Positions 47,372 through 57,477 of a stretch of DNA of 64,000 nt are shown one piece after another. Origin of the DNA: Nocardioides sp. S-1144 (lineage in GTDB: Bacteria > Actinomycetota > Actinomycetes > Propionibacteriales > Nocardioidaceae); NCBI RefSeq assembly GCF_005954645.2, contig NZ_CP040695.2:1984001-2048000 (forward strand). The letters are read 5' to 3'. Both the position numbers and the translations under genes were made by a program. Position 1 is the stretch's first letter. Each line of letters begins with the position of its first letter. The notes beneath the pieces were generated by a model, which did not search any database, was not told where the DNA came from, and saw only the letters and a program-made list of their open reading frames with translations.

Positions 47372-47608
47372 GTGAACGCGGAACTCATCCTCACCATTCT
47401 CCTGTGCCTCGCCAGCGGTCTGATGATCCTGCTGGTGCTCCTCCACAAGGGGCGTGGTGGCGGTCTGTCGGACATGTTCGGCGGCGGTGTGTCGAGCTCG
47501 CTCGGCGGCTCGTCGGTCGCCGAGCGCAACCTCGACCGCTTCACGATCGGCACGGGCATCATCTGGTTCGCCTGCGTCATCGCCCTCGGCCTGCTCAAGG
47601 CCTACTGA
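47372..47608 (+). CDS. secG: SecG, protein-export channel subunit
   Basis: 78 residues with two membrane helices (about 3-22 and 54-74) separated by a Gly/Ser-rich loop containing HKGRGGGLSDMFGGG, the SecG hallmark. Part of SecYEG. The tpiA-secG-rbpA order is typical for actinobacteria. Confidence 0.95.
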   Translation: MNAELILTILLCLASGLMILLVLLHKGRGGGLSDMFGGGVSSSLGGSSVAERNLDRFTIGTGIIWFACVIALGLLKAY

Positions 47609-47657
47609 GCCCCCTGCGGGCCCAGCACACGACGGTTCGAACGAGGAGTCAACAGTC

Positions 47658-48017
47658 ATGGCAGGTGCAGGAAACGCCATTCGCGGCAGCCGCGTGGGTG
47701 CCGGTCCGATGGGCGAGGCCGAGCGGGGCGAGGCCGCCCCGCGGCAGGCCGTCACGTACTTCTGCTCGCACGAGCACCGCTCGGTGATCACGTTCTCGGT
47801 CGAGGCGACCGTCCCGGACTCCTGGGACTGCCCCAAGTGCGGCCTGCCGGCCTCGCTCGACTCCGACAACCCGCCGCCGGCGCCCAAGATCGAGCCCTAC
47901 AAGACCCACCTCGCCTACGTGAAGGAGCGCCGCTCCGACCGCGAGGCCGAGGTGATCCTCGACGAGGCGATCCAGCTCCTGCGCACCCGTCGCAAGTCCG
48001 GCGAGATCATCTTCTGA
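47658..48017 (+). CDS. rbpA: RbpA, RNA polymerase-binding protein
   Basis: 119 residues with GAGGAG upstream of the ATG. N-terminal NAIRGSRVGAGPMGEAERGE, a zinc-binding core (YFCSHEH and DCPKCGLPAS) and the C-terminal sigma-binding KTHLAYVKERRSDREAEVILDEAI. It stabilises the SigA holoenzyme open complex and is found only in actinobacteria. A strong hairpin with a T run follows. Confidence 0.97.
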   Translation: MAGAGNAIRGSRVGAGPMGEAERGEAAPRQAVTYFCSHEHRSVITFSVEATVPDSWDCPKCGLPASLDSDNPPPAPKIEPYKTHLAYVKERRSDREAEVILDEAIQLLRTRRKSGEIIF

Positions 48018-48031
48018 CCCACCACCCCTGA

Positions 48032-48108
48032 CCCGCCGAGTCGGCGTCAAGGTCAAGTCGAAGAAGGCCGAGTCGGCGTTCGCACTCAACGCGAACGCCG
48101 ACTCGGCC
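48032..48108 (-). repeat. Tripartite palindromic repeat, copy 1 (also terminator of rbpA)
   Basis: Perfect 18-bp stem (arms 48066-48083 and 48091-48108) with 7-nt loop, plus a third partial arm CCGCCGAGTCGGCG at 48033-48046 separated by about 20 nt. On the plus strand the stem is followed by CCCCGTTTTC, so it also works as a terminator between rbpA and the convergent nuclease gene. Read on the minus strand it has the same order of parts as copy 2: arm, TTCG-CGTTGAGTG-CGAA, arm, spacer with CGACTTGA, third arm. Confidence 0.85.
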
Positions 48109-48114
48109 CCGTTT

Positions 48115-49080
48115 TCAGGCGACGACGGCGCCCCGTGCGGCCCGGGCTGCGGCGTACCCGGCCCGCAGCGTGCGGTCCGCCGACTGCGCCCGCCCGTGGA
48201 CGTCGTCCCTGCGGAACACGTCGACCAGCCACCGCTGCGCGCCGAGCTCGTCGCGGCGGGCCCGGTCGTGCGCGACCTGCTCGGCCGTGGAGTGCCACTC
48301 CTCGCCGTCGTACTCGGCGCCGTAGCGGAGCTCCTCGCAGGCGAGGTCGATGATCGCGAGCAGGACGCCGTCGACCCAGACCTCGACCTGCAGCTCGGGC
48401 AGCGGGAGGCCGGCGTCGATCCACCGCAGCCGCAGGCAGGACTCGCCCGGTGAGGCCGCCCGGCCGTCGACGTACGGCGCGAGCTCGCGCAGCCGGGTGA
48501 CCCAGCGCATCCCGCGGAAGCGGGGGATCCCGTCGAGGAACTCGTCACGGTCGACGCGGCCCAGCCGGAACATCTGGTCCATGCACGAGAGCGCCGCGTC
48601 GCGCGATCGCTGCCGGCCCAGGTCCCACGTGGTCCGCACCGGCGTGGTGACCAGGACGCCGCCCACCACGGTCACGTCGCGGGGACGCAGGTTGCGCTCA
48701 CCGCTGTCCGCGAGATCGTTCCGGAGTCGCCCGTGACCGGACGGCCGGAACACCGAGATCGGCCGGAGCTGCTGGTGCTCACCGGGCGCAAGGATCATGT
48801 CCGCGCCGTGGAGCCAGCCGGCATGGCGGTCGCACACCACGCAGTCCTCGGGGACGACGAGCGCGAGGCTCTCGGCGCGCAGGCGGATCGAGTCGCCCGC
48901 CTGGGTGGCCAGGAACGTGCCGCGCACGGGGGAGCGCAGGTGGCCCGCGTCGATCAGCCGGCCCAGGTTGAACCGGCTGACGCCGGCGGCCCTGGCCGTC
49001 GCCGCCGTGAACGGACGGTCCAGCGGCAGCGGGAAGCGATCGTCGAGACGGGGCTGGTCGAGCAGCGGTTCGATGCGCAT
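48115..49080 (-). CDS. AbiEi-type winged helix plus DUF559/Vsr-like nuclease protein
   Basis: 321 residues. The N-terminus has a winged-helix of AbiEi-antitoxin type (FTAATARAAGVSRFNLGRLIDAGHLRSPVRGTFL), the middle a CVVCDRHAGWLHG segment, and the C-terminus a PD-(D/E)XK-like core: PGESCLRLRW, then VLLAIIDLACEELRYGAEYDGEEWH and RRDELGAQRWLVDVFRRDD, as in DUF559 proteins. It is usually annotated as AbiEi-domain or DUF559 protein and is multicopy in Nocardioides; no partner toxin is adjacent. It is bracketed by copies 1 and 2 of the palindromic repeat in opposite orientation. DNA target and biological role unknown. Confidence 0.75.
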   Translation of the reverse strand: MRIEPLLDQPRLDDRFPLPLDRPFTAATARAAGVSRFNLGRLIDAGHLRSPVRGTFLATQAGDSIRLRAESLALVVPEDCVVCDRHAGWLHGADMILAPGEHQQLRPISVFRPSGHGRLRNDLADSGERNLRPRDVTVVGGVLVTTPVRTTWDLGRQRSRDAALSCMDQMFRLGRVDRDEFLDGIPRFRGMRWVTRLRELAPYVDGRAASPGESCLRLRWIDAGLPLPELQVEVWVDGVLLAIIDLACEELRYGAEYDGEEWHSTAEQVAHDRARRDELGAQRWLVDVFRRDDVHGRAQSADRTLRAGYAAARAARGAVVA

Positions 49081-49152
49081 GCGGTCCGAGGTGCCCGGGC
49101 CGGCGTGCGGCCAACCCACCCGGTCACCGGCCTGTGGACGACCGCCCGAGAA

Positions 49153-49230
49153 CCCGCCGAGTCGGCGTTCGCGCTGAGCACGAACGCCGACTCGGCGCGT
49201 CCCGACTTGAACTCTGCGCCGACTCGGCGG
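49153..49230 (+). repeat. Tripartite palindromic repeat, copy 2
   Basis: Arms CGCCGAGTCGGCGTTCG (49155-49171) and its exact complement (49181-49197) around loop CGCTGAGCA, a 19-nt spacer containing CGACTTGA, then the third arm CGCCGACTCGGCGG ending at 49230, the base before the pgl stop codon. It lies between pgl and the nuclease gene. Confidence 0.85.
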
Positions 49231-49986
49231 TCAGAGGGCGGAGGCGGCGGCGGTGTCGAGCCACCAGGTGATCTCGGTGGCGGTGCCGGACGCCGGGTCG
49301 CGGCCGGTCACGCCGCGGGCGGGGGTCGCGGTGACCGACCCCTCGGGGGCCAGGGCCCGCGCGACGGCGTCGGCCTTGCCGTCGCCGGCGGCGAGGAACC
49401 ACACGGTGTCGGCCCGGTTGAGGCACTCGAAGGTGAGCGAGATGCGGTCCGGCGGCGGCTTCGGCGAGTCGTGGACGCCGACCGCGACGGCGTCGGTGGT
49501 CGCGGCGGCCGGGTGCCCCGGGAACAGCGAGGCCACGTGGCCGTCGGGGCCGATGCCGAGCATGAGGACGTCGAACCCACCGGACCCGTGGGCGCGCACC
49601 AGGTCGGCGTACGCCGCGGCGCCCTCCTCGACCGAGGACGCCGTCGCGGTGGAGGCCATCTCGTGCACCTGGGTGGCGCCGACGGCGTCGAGGAACGCCG
49701 CGCGCGCCTGGCCGGCGTTGCGGTCGGGGGAGTCGGGGGCGACGAACCGCTCGTCGCCGAACCAGACGACCACGGTGCCCCAGTCGACCCCGGACGCCGG
49801 CGACAGCCGCGCGACCTCCCGGTGGATGGCCTCGGCGATGGTGCCGCCGGTCAGCCCGATCTGCGGGACCTGCCCGGCCGCCTGCAGGTCGGCGAGCCGG
49901 GTCAGCAGCTCGCCGGCGACGGCGGTCGCCAGGGCCTCGGGCGACGGCTGGACCTCGATGCGCGGGCTCGGGGGGACGACGTTCAC
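49231..49986 (-). CDS. pgl: 6-phosphogluconolactonase
   Basis: 251 residues from GTG 49986, overlapping the opcA stop as GTGA. IGLTGGTIAEAI at about 43, VWFGDERFVAPDSPDRN at about 74-90, LMLGIGPDGHVASLFPG at about 139 with the catalytic His, and VWFLAAGDGKADAV are the DevB/Pgl signatures. It hydrolyses 6-phosphogluconolactone made by Zwf. Last gene of the pentose-phosphate operon; copy 2 of the palindromic repeat abuts its stop. Confidence 0.95.
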   Translation of the reverse strand: MNVVPPSPRIEVQPSPEALATAVAGELLTRLADLQAAGQVPQIGLTGGTIAEAIHREVARLSPASGVDWGTVVVWFGDERFVAPDSPDRNAGQARAAFLDAVGATQVHEMASTATASSVEEGAAAYADLVRAHGSGGFDVLMLGIGPDGHVASLFPGHPAAATTDAVAVGVHDSPKPPPDRISLTFECLNRADTVWFLAAGDGKADAVARALAPEGSVTATPARGVTGRDPASGTATEITWWLDTAAASAL

Positions 49987-50888
49987 GGCGTGCTCCTGCT
50001 CAGGCTGGTGATGGTCGCGGCGTAGACGTCGTCCTCGTCGAGGCGGCGCAGCTCCTCGGCGAGCAGCTCGGGCAGCTTGCGCCGCTTGAGCGCGATCGGC
50101 CGGTCGGGCCGGTCGGGGGAGGTGAAGGTCGCGAGCCGTCCGTCGGTGCGGGCGATGCGGATCGGACCCTCCTTGGTCTCCATCACGACCTCGGTGATGC
50201 CCGGCCCCGACGAGTGGTGCCGGGTGACCTCCACCTTGAGCCGGCTGCGCAGCCACGCGGCGAGCAGGTCGGCGCTCGGGCTGATCCGCTCCGAGGTGAC
50301 CGTCGCCGACGTCACCTTGAGCGGGTGCTGGTCGAGGGAGGCGGCGAGCAGCGCGCGCCACGCCGTGAGCCGGGTCCAGGCCAGGTCGGTGTTGCCGGCG
50401 ACGTAGGACGCGCACTGCGTCTGCAGCGCCGTCGTCCGGCCCTGGTGGGCCTCGGCGGCGTCGGTGATCCGGCGCTTGGCGAGCGCGCCGAGCGGGTCGG
50501 CGGCGGGGTCGGTCGGCGGGTCGTGCGGCCACCAGATCGCGACCGGGGAGTCGGGCAGCAGCAGCGGCAGGACGACGGAGTCGGCGTGCTTGACCACCTC
50601 GCCCTCGAGCCGGATGACGGCGGCCTCGCCGCCCCAGCCCGCGCCGGTGCCGACCTGGGCGTTGACGACGGCCTTGCCGCGCGCCGAGCCGAGGACGACG
50701 CCGAGCACCCGCGCCGGGTGCTCGTGGGTCGCCTTGCGGGCGTTGGTCATCGCCGCCTCGGACGACTCCTCGTCGACCACGACGATCAGCGTCATCACCA
50801 TGCCCATCGCCGGTGACCCGGCGCGGGTGCGGGCGCGCACGAACTCGGCCGCGATCGCCGCCGAACTGGTGTCGGTGAGCTCCATCAT
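49983..50888 (-). CDS. opcA: OpcA, glucose-6-phosphate dehydrogenase assembly protein
   Basis: 301 residues, two ATG codons in tandem (50888 and 50885) with GGAGGAGG upstream. VMTLIVVVDEESSEAAMTNARKATHEHPARVLGVV, then VVLPLLLPDSPVAIWWP and the C-terminal RKLPELLAEELRRLDEDDVYAATI. OpcA is the actinobacterial and cyanobacterial activator of Zwf, here between zwf and pgl as usual. Confidence 0.96.
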   Translation of the reverse strand: MMELTDTSSAAIAAEFVRARTRAGSPAMGMVMTLIVVVDEESSEAAMTNARKATHEHPARVLGVVLGSARGKAVVNAQVGTGAGWGGEAAVIRLEGEVVKHADSVVLPLLLPDSPVAIWWPHDPPTDPAADPLGALAKRRITDAAEAHQGRTTALQTQCASYVAGNTDLAWTRLTAWRALLAASLDQHPLKVTSATVTSERISPSADLLAAWLRSRLKVEVTRHHSSGPGITEVVMETKEGPIRIARTDGRLATFTSPDRPDRPIALKRRKLPELLAEELRRLDEDDVYAATITSLSRSTP

Positions 50889-52441
50889 CAGGGCCTCCTC
50901 CAGACGCGTCCGTCGCGGGCCAGCATCTTGTCGGCCGACGCCGGCCCCCAGGTGCCGGGTGGGTAGTCCTCGGGGCTGCCCTTGTCGGCCCAGCGCTCCA
51001 GAATCGGGTCGAGGATCTTCCAGGACAGCTCGACCTCCTCGTGGCGCGGGAAGAGCGGCGGGTCGCCGAGCAGGACGTCGAGGATCAGCCGCTCGTAGGC
51101 CTCCGGCGAGGCCTCGGTGAAGGTGCCGCCGTAGGCGAAGTCCATGTTCACGTCGCGGATCTCCATCTGCGTGCCCGGCACCTTGGCGCCGAACCGGACC
51201 GTCATGCCCTCGTCGGGCTGCACCCGGATGACCAGCGCGTTCTGGGTGAGGTCCTCCACGGACGTCGCCGTGAACGGCTGGTGCGGCGAGCGCTTGAAGA
51301 CGACGGCGACCTCGGTCACGCGCCGTCCGAGCCGCTTGCCCGTGCGCAGGTAGAACGGGACGCCGGCCCAGCGCCGGTTCTCCACGTTCAGGGTGATCGC
51401 GGCGTAGGTCTCGGTGCGCGAGGTGGCCGCGATGCCGTCCTCGTCCTTGAAGCCGAGCACCTTCGCGCCGCCGGCCCAGCCCGCGGCGTACTGGCCGCGC
51501 GCGGTGCCGCGGTCGATGCGCCGGGGCAGCTTGATGCTGGCGAGCAGCTTCTGCTTCTCGATCCGCAGCGCCTCGGCGTCGAACGAGGTCGGCTCCTCCA
51601 TCGCGACGAGGGCCATCAGCTGCAGCAGGTGGTTCTGGATGACGTCGCGCGCGGCCCCGATGCCGTCGTAGTAGCCGGCCCGGCCGCCGATGCCGACGTC
51701 CTCGGCCATCGTGATCTGCACGTGGTCGACGTAGTTGTTGTTCCAGAGCGGCTCGAACATCGTGTTGGCGAAGCGGGTCGCCAGGATGTTCTGCACCGTC
51801 TCCTTGCCGAGGTAGTGGTCGATCCGGAAGATCGCGGGCGGCGCGAAGACGGTGTCGAGGGTCGAGTTCAGCTCGCGGGCCGACGTCAGGTCGTGGCCGA
51901 ACGGCTTCTCGACGACGACGCGCCGCCACGGGCGGTCGCCCGACCTGCCCACGGGCAGCTCGTCGGGTGCCACCGCGAGGCCGTGCTCCTGCAGCTGCTG
52001 GGCCACCAGGCCGAACCCGCCGGGCGGGATCGCCAGGTAGAAGGCGTGGTTGCCGCCGGTGCCGCGGACCTGGTCGAGCTCCTCGATGGTGCGTCGCAGC
52101 CGGTCGAAGGCGACGTCGTCGTCGAAGGCCCCCGACACGAAGCGGAAGCCCTCGGCGAGCTGGTTCCAGACCTCCTCGCGGAACTCGGTGCGGGCGTGGG
52201 CCTTCACCGAGTCGTGCACGATCTGGGCGAAGTCCTGGTCGGCCCAGTCGCGCCGGGCGAACCCGACGAGGCTGAAGCCGGGCGGGAGCAGGCCGCGGTT
52301 CGCCAGGTCGTAGATGGCCGGCATGATCTTCTTGCGGGACAGGTCACCGGTGACGCCGAAGAGCACCATGCCGCACGGCCCCGCGATGCGGGGGAGTCGG
52401 CGGTCCTGCTCCTGGCGCAGCGGGTTGACGTACGAGCTCAT
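50888..52441 (-). CDS. zwf: Glucose-6-phosphate dehydrogenase
   Basis: 517 residues from ATG 52441 (overlap ATGA with pgi). NADP-binding [27 protein letters not shown] near 27, and the substrate motif [14 protein letters not shown] near 200 with the catalytic His. [15 protein letters not shown] and the [12 protein letters not shown] segment lie in the C-terminal domain. First oxidative step of the pentose-phosphate pathway, with OpcA as helper. Confidence 0.97.
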   Translation of the reverse strand: MSSYVNPLRQEQDRRLPRIAGPCGMVLFGVTGDLSRKKIMPAIYDLANRGLLPPGFSLVGFARRDWADQDFAQIVHDSVKAHARTEFREEVWNQLAEGFRFVSGAFDDDVAFDRLRRTIEELDQVRGTGGNHAFYLAIPPGGFGLVAQQLQEHGLAVAPDELPVGRSGDRPWRRVVVEKPFGHDLTSARELNSTLDTVFAPPAIFRIDHYLGKETVQNILATRFANTMFEPLWNNNYVDHVQITMAEDVGIGGRAGYYDGIGAARDVIQNHLLQLMALVAMEEPTSFDAEALRIEKQKLLASIKLPRRIDRGTARGQYAAGWAGGAKVLGFKDEDGIAATSRTETYAAITLNVENRRWAGVPFYLRTGKRLGRRVTEVAVVFKRSPHQPFTATSVEDLTQNALVIRVQPDEGMTVRFGAKVPGTQMEIRDVNMDFAYGGTFTEASPEAYERLILDVLLGDPPLFPRHEEVELSWKILDPILERWADKGSPEDYPPGTWGPASADKMLARDGRVWRRP

Positions 52442-54105
52442 CGGTGGCGGTGCTCCTGGTAGTAGGCGATCAGGGCCCGGGTCGAGGCGTCCTGCTCGGC
52501 CAGCGCGTCGGCGTCGCCGGCGATGGCCGGCCCGACCTGCTGGGCGAGCTGCTTGCCGAGCTCGACGCCCCACTGGTCGAAGCTGTCGATGCCCCACACC
52601 GCGCCCTGCACGAACGTGAGGTGCTCGTAGAGCGCGATCAGCTGGCCCAGCACGGACGGCGTCAGCTCCGGCGCGATGATCGAGGTGGTCGGGCGGTTGC
52701 CCTCGAAGACGCGCGCCGGGACGACGTCCTCGGCGGTGCCCTCGGCGCGGACCTCGTCGGCGGTCTTGCCGAAGGCCAGCGCGCGGGTCTGGGCCAGGAA
52801 GTTGGCCAGGAACAGCTCGTGGACGTCGGTGCTCTGCCCGTCGACGGCGTCGACGAGCGGGTAGCTCGGGTTGGCGAAGGCGATGAAGTCGGCCGGGATC
52901 AGCCGGGTGCCCTGGTGGATGAGCTGGTAGAAGGCGTGCTGGCCGTTCGTGCCGGGCTCGCCCCAGAAGATCTCACCGGTGTCGGTGGTGACCGGCGAGC
53001 CGTCCCAGCGGACGCCCTTGCCGTTCGACTCCATCGTCAGCTGCTGGAGGTAGGCCGGGAACCGGTGCAGCAGCTGGGCGTAGGGCAGCACCGCGTGGCT
53101 CTGGGCGCCGTGGAAGTTGACGTACCAGACGTTGAGCAGGCCCATCAGGAGCGGCACGTTGCGCGACGGCTCGGTGTCGCGGAAGTGCTCGTCCATCGTG
53201 TGGAAGCCGGCCAGCAGCTCGGCGAAGCGCTCCGGGCCGATGGCCACCGCGAGCGACGTCCCGATGGCGGAGTCGAGGGAGTAGCGCCCGCCGACCCAGT
53301 CCCAGAAGCCGAACGCGTTGTCGGGGTCGATGCCGAAGTCGGCCACCTTGTCGAGGGCGGTCGAGACCGCGACGAAGTGGCGGCGGACCGCGTCCGCCTC
53401 GTCCTGGCCGGCGAGCCCGTCGAGCAGCCACGCCTTGCACAGCCGCGCGTTCGTGAGCGTCTCCAGCGTGCCGAAGGTCTTGCTCGACACGATGAACAGC
53501 GTCGTGGCCGGGTCGAGCCCCTGCAGCGTGGTCGCGGCGTCGGTGGGGTCGATGTTGCTGATGAACCGGCACTCGAGGCCGTCCTGGCGGTAGGGCGCCA
53601 GCGCCTCGTAGGTCATCACGGGACCGAGGTCGGAGCCGCCGATGCCGATGTTGACGACCGTGCGGATCCGCTCGCCGGTCACGCCGGTCCAGGAGCCGTC
53701 GCGCACCTTCTCGGCGAAGGCGTAGACCCGGGCGAGCACCTCGTGCACGTCGTGGACGACGTCCTGGCCGTCGACCTCGAGGCTGGCCCCGGCGGGGAGC
53801 CGGAGCGCGGTGTGCAGGACGGCGCGGTCCTCGGTGACGTTGACGTGCTCACCGGCGTACATCGCGTCGCGCCGCTCGAGCACCTTCGTCTGCGCGGCCA
53901 GGTCGAGCAGCGCCGCGACGACGTCGGCGTCGAGGAAGGACTTCGACAGGTCGACGGTCAGGTCACCGGCGGTGTGGGTGAGCCGGTCGACCCGGTCCGG
54001 GTCGGCGGCGAACCAGGCCCGCAGGTCCGGGGCGGAGGCCGTGGCCAGCGCCGTCAGGCGGGACCACGCCGGTGTGGAGGTCGGGTCCACCGGCCCACCG
54101 GTCAC
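52438..54105 (-). CDS. pgi: Glucose-6-phosphate isomerase
   Basis: 555 residues from a GTG overlapping the tal stop. [17 protein letters not shown] near 155, [17 protein letters not shown] near 205, [15 protein letters not shown] near 272, [39 protein letters not shown] with the catalytic Glu and His, and [13 protein letters not shown] near the end. It links fructose-6-phosphate to the oxidative branch. Confidence 0.97.
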   Translation of the reverse strand: MTGGPVDPTSTPAWSRLTALATASAPDLRAWFAADPDRVDRLTHTAGDLTVDLSKSFLDADVVAALLDLAAQTKVLERRDAMYAGEHVNVTEDRAVLHTALRLPAGASLEVDGQDVVHDVHEVLARVYAFAEKVRDGSWTGVTGERIRTVVNIGIGGSDLGPVMTYEALAPYRQDGLECRFISNIDPTDAATTLQGLDPATTLFIVSSKTFGTLETLTNARLCKAWLLDGLAGQDEADAVRRHFVAVSTALDKVADFGIDPDNAFGFWDWVGGRYSLDSAIGTSLAVAIGPERFAELLAGFHTMDEHFRDTEPSRNVPLLMGLLNVWYVNFHGAQSHAVLPYAQLLHRFPAYLQQLTMESNGKGVRWDGSPVTTDTGEIFWGEPGTNGQHAFYQLIHQGTRLIPADFIAFANPSYPLVDAVDGQSTDVHELFLANFLAQTRALAFGKTADEVRAEGTAEDVVPARVFEGNRPTTSIIAPELTPSVLGQLIALYEHLTFVQGAVWGIDSFDQWGVELGKQLAQQVGPAIAGDADALAEQDASTRALIAYYQEHRHR

Positions 54106-55208
54106 GGGCGGGCCGCCGCCATCTGCTTCTCGACGGTCTCGGTCAGCTCGGTCCAGGACGTCTTGAACTTGTCGACGCCCTCGTGCTCGACGGTGACCAG
54201 GACGTCCTCGAAGTCGACGCCGGCGGCAGCGAGCCGGTCGAAGACCTCCTGGGCCTGCGCGGCCCGCCCGGTCACGGTGTCACCGGTGACCTCGCCGTGG
54301 TCGCCGAAGGCGTCCATGGTCTTCTCGGGCATCGTGTTCACGGTGTCGGCGACGACGAGCTCGGTGACGTAGAGCGTGTCGGGGTAGGCCTCGGACTTGA
54401 CGCCGGTCGAGGCCCACAGCGGGCGCTGCTTGACCGCGCCGGCCTCGGCGAGCTGCTTCCACCGGTCGCTGGCCAGCACCTCCTCGTAGGCGGCGTAGGC
54501 CAGCCGGGCGTTGGCGAGGGCGGCCTTGCCCTTGAGCGCGGCGGCCTCGTCGGTGCCGATCTCGTCGAGGCGCCGGTCGATCTCGGTGTCGATGCGGCTG
54601 ACGAAGAAGGAGGCGACCGACTGGATCTCGCCGAGGTCGAGACCGGCGTCGCGGGCCTGCTCGAGGCCGGTCATGTAGGCGTCCATGACCTCCTGGTACC
54701 GGGTGGTCCCGAAGATCAGGGTCACGTTGACGCTGATGCCCTGGGCGATCGCCGCGGTGATCGCCGGCAGGCCCTCCTTGGTGGCGGGGATCTTGACCAG
54801 GGCGTTGCCGCGGTCGACGGCGGCCCAGAGGGCCTGGGCCGAGGCGATGGTGCCCGCGGTGTCGTTGGCCAGGGTGGGCTCGACCTCGATCGAGACGCGT
54901 CCGTCGGAGGCGCTGCCGTCGGCGACCCGCTTGAAGATGTCGCAGGCGTTGCGGACGTCCTCGGTGGTGAGCTCGAAGATCACCCGGTCGACGCTGGCGT
55001 CGTCGGCGACGAGCTGGCGCACCTGGGCGTCGTAGCGCTCGCCGTTGGCGATCGCGCCGGCGAAGATCGTCGGGTTCGTGGTCACCCCGACCACCGACTT
55101 CTCCTCGATCAGCGCGGCCAGGTTGCCGCTCTCGATGCGCTCGCGCGACAGGTCGTCGAGCCAGATGGACACGCCGGCGTCGGCCAGCGTCTTGAGGCGG
55201 TCGTTCAT
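54102..55208 (-). CDS. tal: Transaldolase (TalB/Tal-Pgi-type family B)
   Basis: 368 residues. [17 protein letters not shown] and GVTTNPTIF at the start, the Schiff-base Lys in [35 protein letters not shown] and [20 protein letters not shown]. This length and the LDDLSRERI segment are those of the actinobacterial long transaldolases. It overlaps pgi by 4 nt and lies 42 bp after tkt. Confidence 0.96.
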   Translation of the reverse strand: MNDRLKTLADAGVSIWLDDLSRERIESGNLAALIEEKSVVGVTTNPTIFAGAIANGERYDAQVRQLVADDASVDRVIFELTTEDVRNACDIFKRVADGSASDGRVSIEVEPTLANDTAGTIASAQALWAAVDRGNALVKIPATKEGLPAITAAIAQGISVNVTLIFGTTRYQEVMDAYMTGLEQARDAGLDLGEIQSVASFFVSRIDTEIDRRLDEIGTDEAAALKGKAALANARLAYAAYEEVLASDRWKQLAEAGAVKQRPLWASTGVKSEAYPDTLYVTELVVADTVNTMPEKTMDAFGDHGEVTGDTVTGRAAQAQEVFDRLAAAGVDFEDVLVTVEHEGVDKFKTSWTELTETVEKQMAAARP

Positions 55209-55250
55209 GGGTTTCTCCTGTGATCGGTGGGTGGCTCGCCGGACCGGGTC

Positions 55251-57353
55251 TCAGCCCTGGACGACCGTGATGCTGTCGCGGGCGGCGTCGGCCACGGCCT
55301 GCGCGGTGATGCCGTACTCGGTGTAGATGCGGGCGTAGTCGGCCGAGGCGCCGTACTGGTCGATGGACACGATCCGACCGTGGTCGCCCACGATCTCGCG
55401 CCAGCCCTGCTTGACCCCGGCCTCGACCGAGACGCGCGCCTTGACCACGGGCGGGATGACGGTCTCGCGGTAGGACTGGTCCTGCTCCTCGAACCACTCC
55501 AGGCACGGCATCGAGACGACCCGGGCCCGCACGCCGTCGGCGGCGAGCAGCTCGCGCGCCTCGACGGCGAGCTGGACCTCGGACCCGGTGCCGATGAGGA
55601 CGACGTCGGGGACGCCGCCCTCGGCGTCGATGAGGACGTAGCCGCCGCGGGCAACGTCGTCGAGGCCGCTGAAGCCGTCCTCGCCGCGCGGGAAGACCGG
55701 CACGTTCTGCCGGGTCAGCGCGAGCGCGGCGGGCCGGTCGGTGCGGCCGAGGATCGCGGCCCAGCAGGCGGCGGTCTCGTTCGCGTCGGCCGGGCGGACG
55801 ACGTCGAGGCCCGGCATCGCGCGGAGCGCGGCGAGGTGCTCGATCGGCTGGTGGGTCGGGCCGTCCTCGCCGAGGCCGATGGAGTCGTGGGTCCAGACGT
55901 AGGTGACCGGCAGCCCGCTCAGCGCGGCGACGCGGACCGCGCCGCGCATGTAGTCGGAGAACGTCAGGAACGTGCCGCCGTAGACGCGGGTGAGGACGTC
56001 GGCCGCGATGCCGTTCATGATCGCGCCCATGCCGTGCTCACGGATGCCGAAGTGCAGCACGCGGCCCTGGAACGGGTCGGCCTCCCACTCCTCGACGCCG
56101 CGGCTGACCGGCAGGAACGACGGGACGCCCTCGATGGTGGTGTTGTTGGAGCCGGCGAGGTCGGCCGAGCCGCCCCACAGCTCGGGCATGATCGGCGCGA
56201 TCGCGTTGATGACCTTGCCCGACGCCGACCGGGTCGCGACGCCCTTGGCGTCGGCCTCGAACGTGGGCAGCGCCTCGGCGAACCCGTCGGGCAGCGCGCG
56301 CTGCTTGAGGCGGTGCAGCAGCGCGGCGGAGTCGGGGTTCTTCTCGGCCCACGCGGCGTACTTCTCGTCCCACTCCGCACCCCACGCGGCGCCGCGCTCG
56401 CGCAGGCCGCGGGTGTGGGTGAGGACCTCCTCGGAGACGACGAAGGACTCGGCGGGGTTCCAGCCGAGGACCTCCTTCGTGGCCGCGACCTCGTCGGGCC
56501 CCAGCGCGCTGCCGTGGGCCTTCTCGGTGCCCTGCGCGTTGGGCGCGGGCCAGGCGATGACGGTGTCGACGATGATCAGCGAGGGCTGGTCGAGGACCTC
56601 GCCGGCCGCGGTGATCGCCTGGTGCAGCTGCGGGACGTCCTCGCGGTACTCGGTGCCGCCGTTGGTCCAGTCGACCTCCTGGACGTGCCAGCCGTAGGCG
56701 CGGTAGCGCGCGGCGACGTCCTCGGTGAAGGCGATGTCGGTGTTGCCCTCGATCGAGATCCGGTTGCGGTCGTAGATGAGGGTCAGGTTGCCGAGCTCCT
56801 GCGTGCCGGCGATCGAGCTGGCCTCGCTGCTGACGCCCTCCTCGAGGTCGCCGTCGCTGCACAGCGCGTAGACGTGGTGGTCGAAGAGGCTCTCGCCCGC
56901 CGCGGCACCCGGGTCGAGGAGACCGTGGACGCGCCGGCCGGACATCGCCATGCCGACGGCGTTCGCGACGCCCTGGCCGAGCGGCCCGGTGGTGACCTCG
57001 ACGCCGGCGGTGTGGCCGAGCTCGGGGTGGCCGGGGGTCTTGGAGCCCCAGGTGCGCAGCGCCTTCAGGTCCTCGATCTCGAGGCCGAAGCCGCCGAGGA
57101 AGAGCTGCGTGTAGAGGGTGATCGAGGAGTGGCCGCACGACAGGACGAACCGGTCGCGGGCAACCCACGACGGGTCGGCCGGGTCGTGGCGCATCACCTT
57201 CTGGAAGAGCAGGTAGGCGACCGGCGCGAGGCTCATCGCGGTACCCGGGTGTCCGTTGCCGACCTTCTGCACGGCGTCCATGGCCAGCACACGTGCGGTG
57301 TCGACGGCGCGGTCGTCCAGGTCGGTCCAGTCAAGCTTCGGGGTGGCGCTCAC
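55251..57353 (-). CDS. tkt: Transketolase
   Basis: 700 residues from GTG 57353 with GAGGAG upstream. Thiamine-diphosphate-binding: [57 protein letters not shown] and [14 protein letters not shown]-terminal pyrimidine and transketolase domains: [43 protein letters not shown]. First gene of the tkt-tal-pgi-zwf-opcA-pgl operon, divergent from ctaB as in many actinobacteria. Confidence 0.98.
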   Translation of the reverse strand: MSATPKLDWTDLDDRAVDTARVLAMDAVQKVGNGHPGTAMSLAPVAYLLFQKVMRHDPADPSWVARDRFVLSCGHSSITLYTQLFLGGFGLEIEDLKALRTWGSKTPGHPELGHTAGVEVTTGPLGQGVANAVGMAMSGRRVHGLLDPGAAAGESLFDHHVYALCSDGDLEEGVSSEASSIAGTQELGNLTLIYDRNRISIEGNTDIAFTEDVAARYRAYGWHVQEVDWTNGGTEYREDVPQLHQAITAAGEVLDQPSLIIVDTVIAWPAPNAQGTEKAHGSALGPDEVAATKEVLGWNPAESFVVSEEVLTHTRGLRERGAAWGAEWDEKYAAWAEKNPDSAALLHRLKQRALPDGFAEALPTFEADAKGVATRSASGKVINAIAPIMPELWGGSADLAGSNNTTIEGVPSFLPVSRGVEEWEADPFQGRVLHFGIREHGMGAIMNGIAADVLTRVYGGTFLTFSDYMRGAVRVAALSGLPVTYVWTHDSIGLGEDGPTHQPIEHLAALRAMPGLDVVRPADANETAACWAAILGRTDRPAALALTRQNVPVFPRGEDGFSGLDDVARGGYVLIDAEGGVPDVVLIGTGSEVQLAVEARELLAADGVRARVVSMPCLEWFEEQDQSYRETVIPPVVKARVSVEAGVKQGWREIVGDHGRIVSIDQYGASADYARIYTEYGITAQAVADAARDSITVVQG

Positions 57354-57411
57354 AAGGCTCCTCAGTACAGGTTCACGGGCATTGCCGAGCCTACTCACCC
57401 TGCGCGTTAGA

Positions 57412-57436
57412 CTCACACCGCCTGGGCGGGTGTGAG
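57412..57436. promoter_or_regulatory. Inverted repeat CTCACACC-N9-GGTGTGAG between tkt and ctaB
   Basis: Perfect 8-bp arms in the 124-bp divergent region. TAGACT at 57408-57413 (plus) and TAGGCT on the minus strand nearby could be -10 hexamers for ctaB and tkt. The repeat may be an operator or a hairpin in the ctaB leader. Confidence 0.4.
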
Positions 57437-57477
57437 CACCTGCCGCACCACCACGACACGATGTTCCGAGGACCTCT

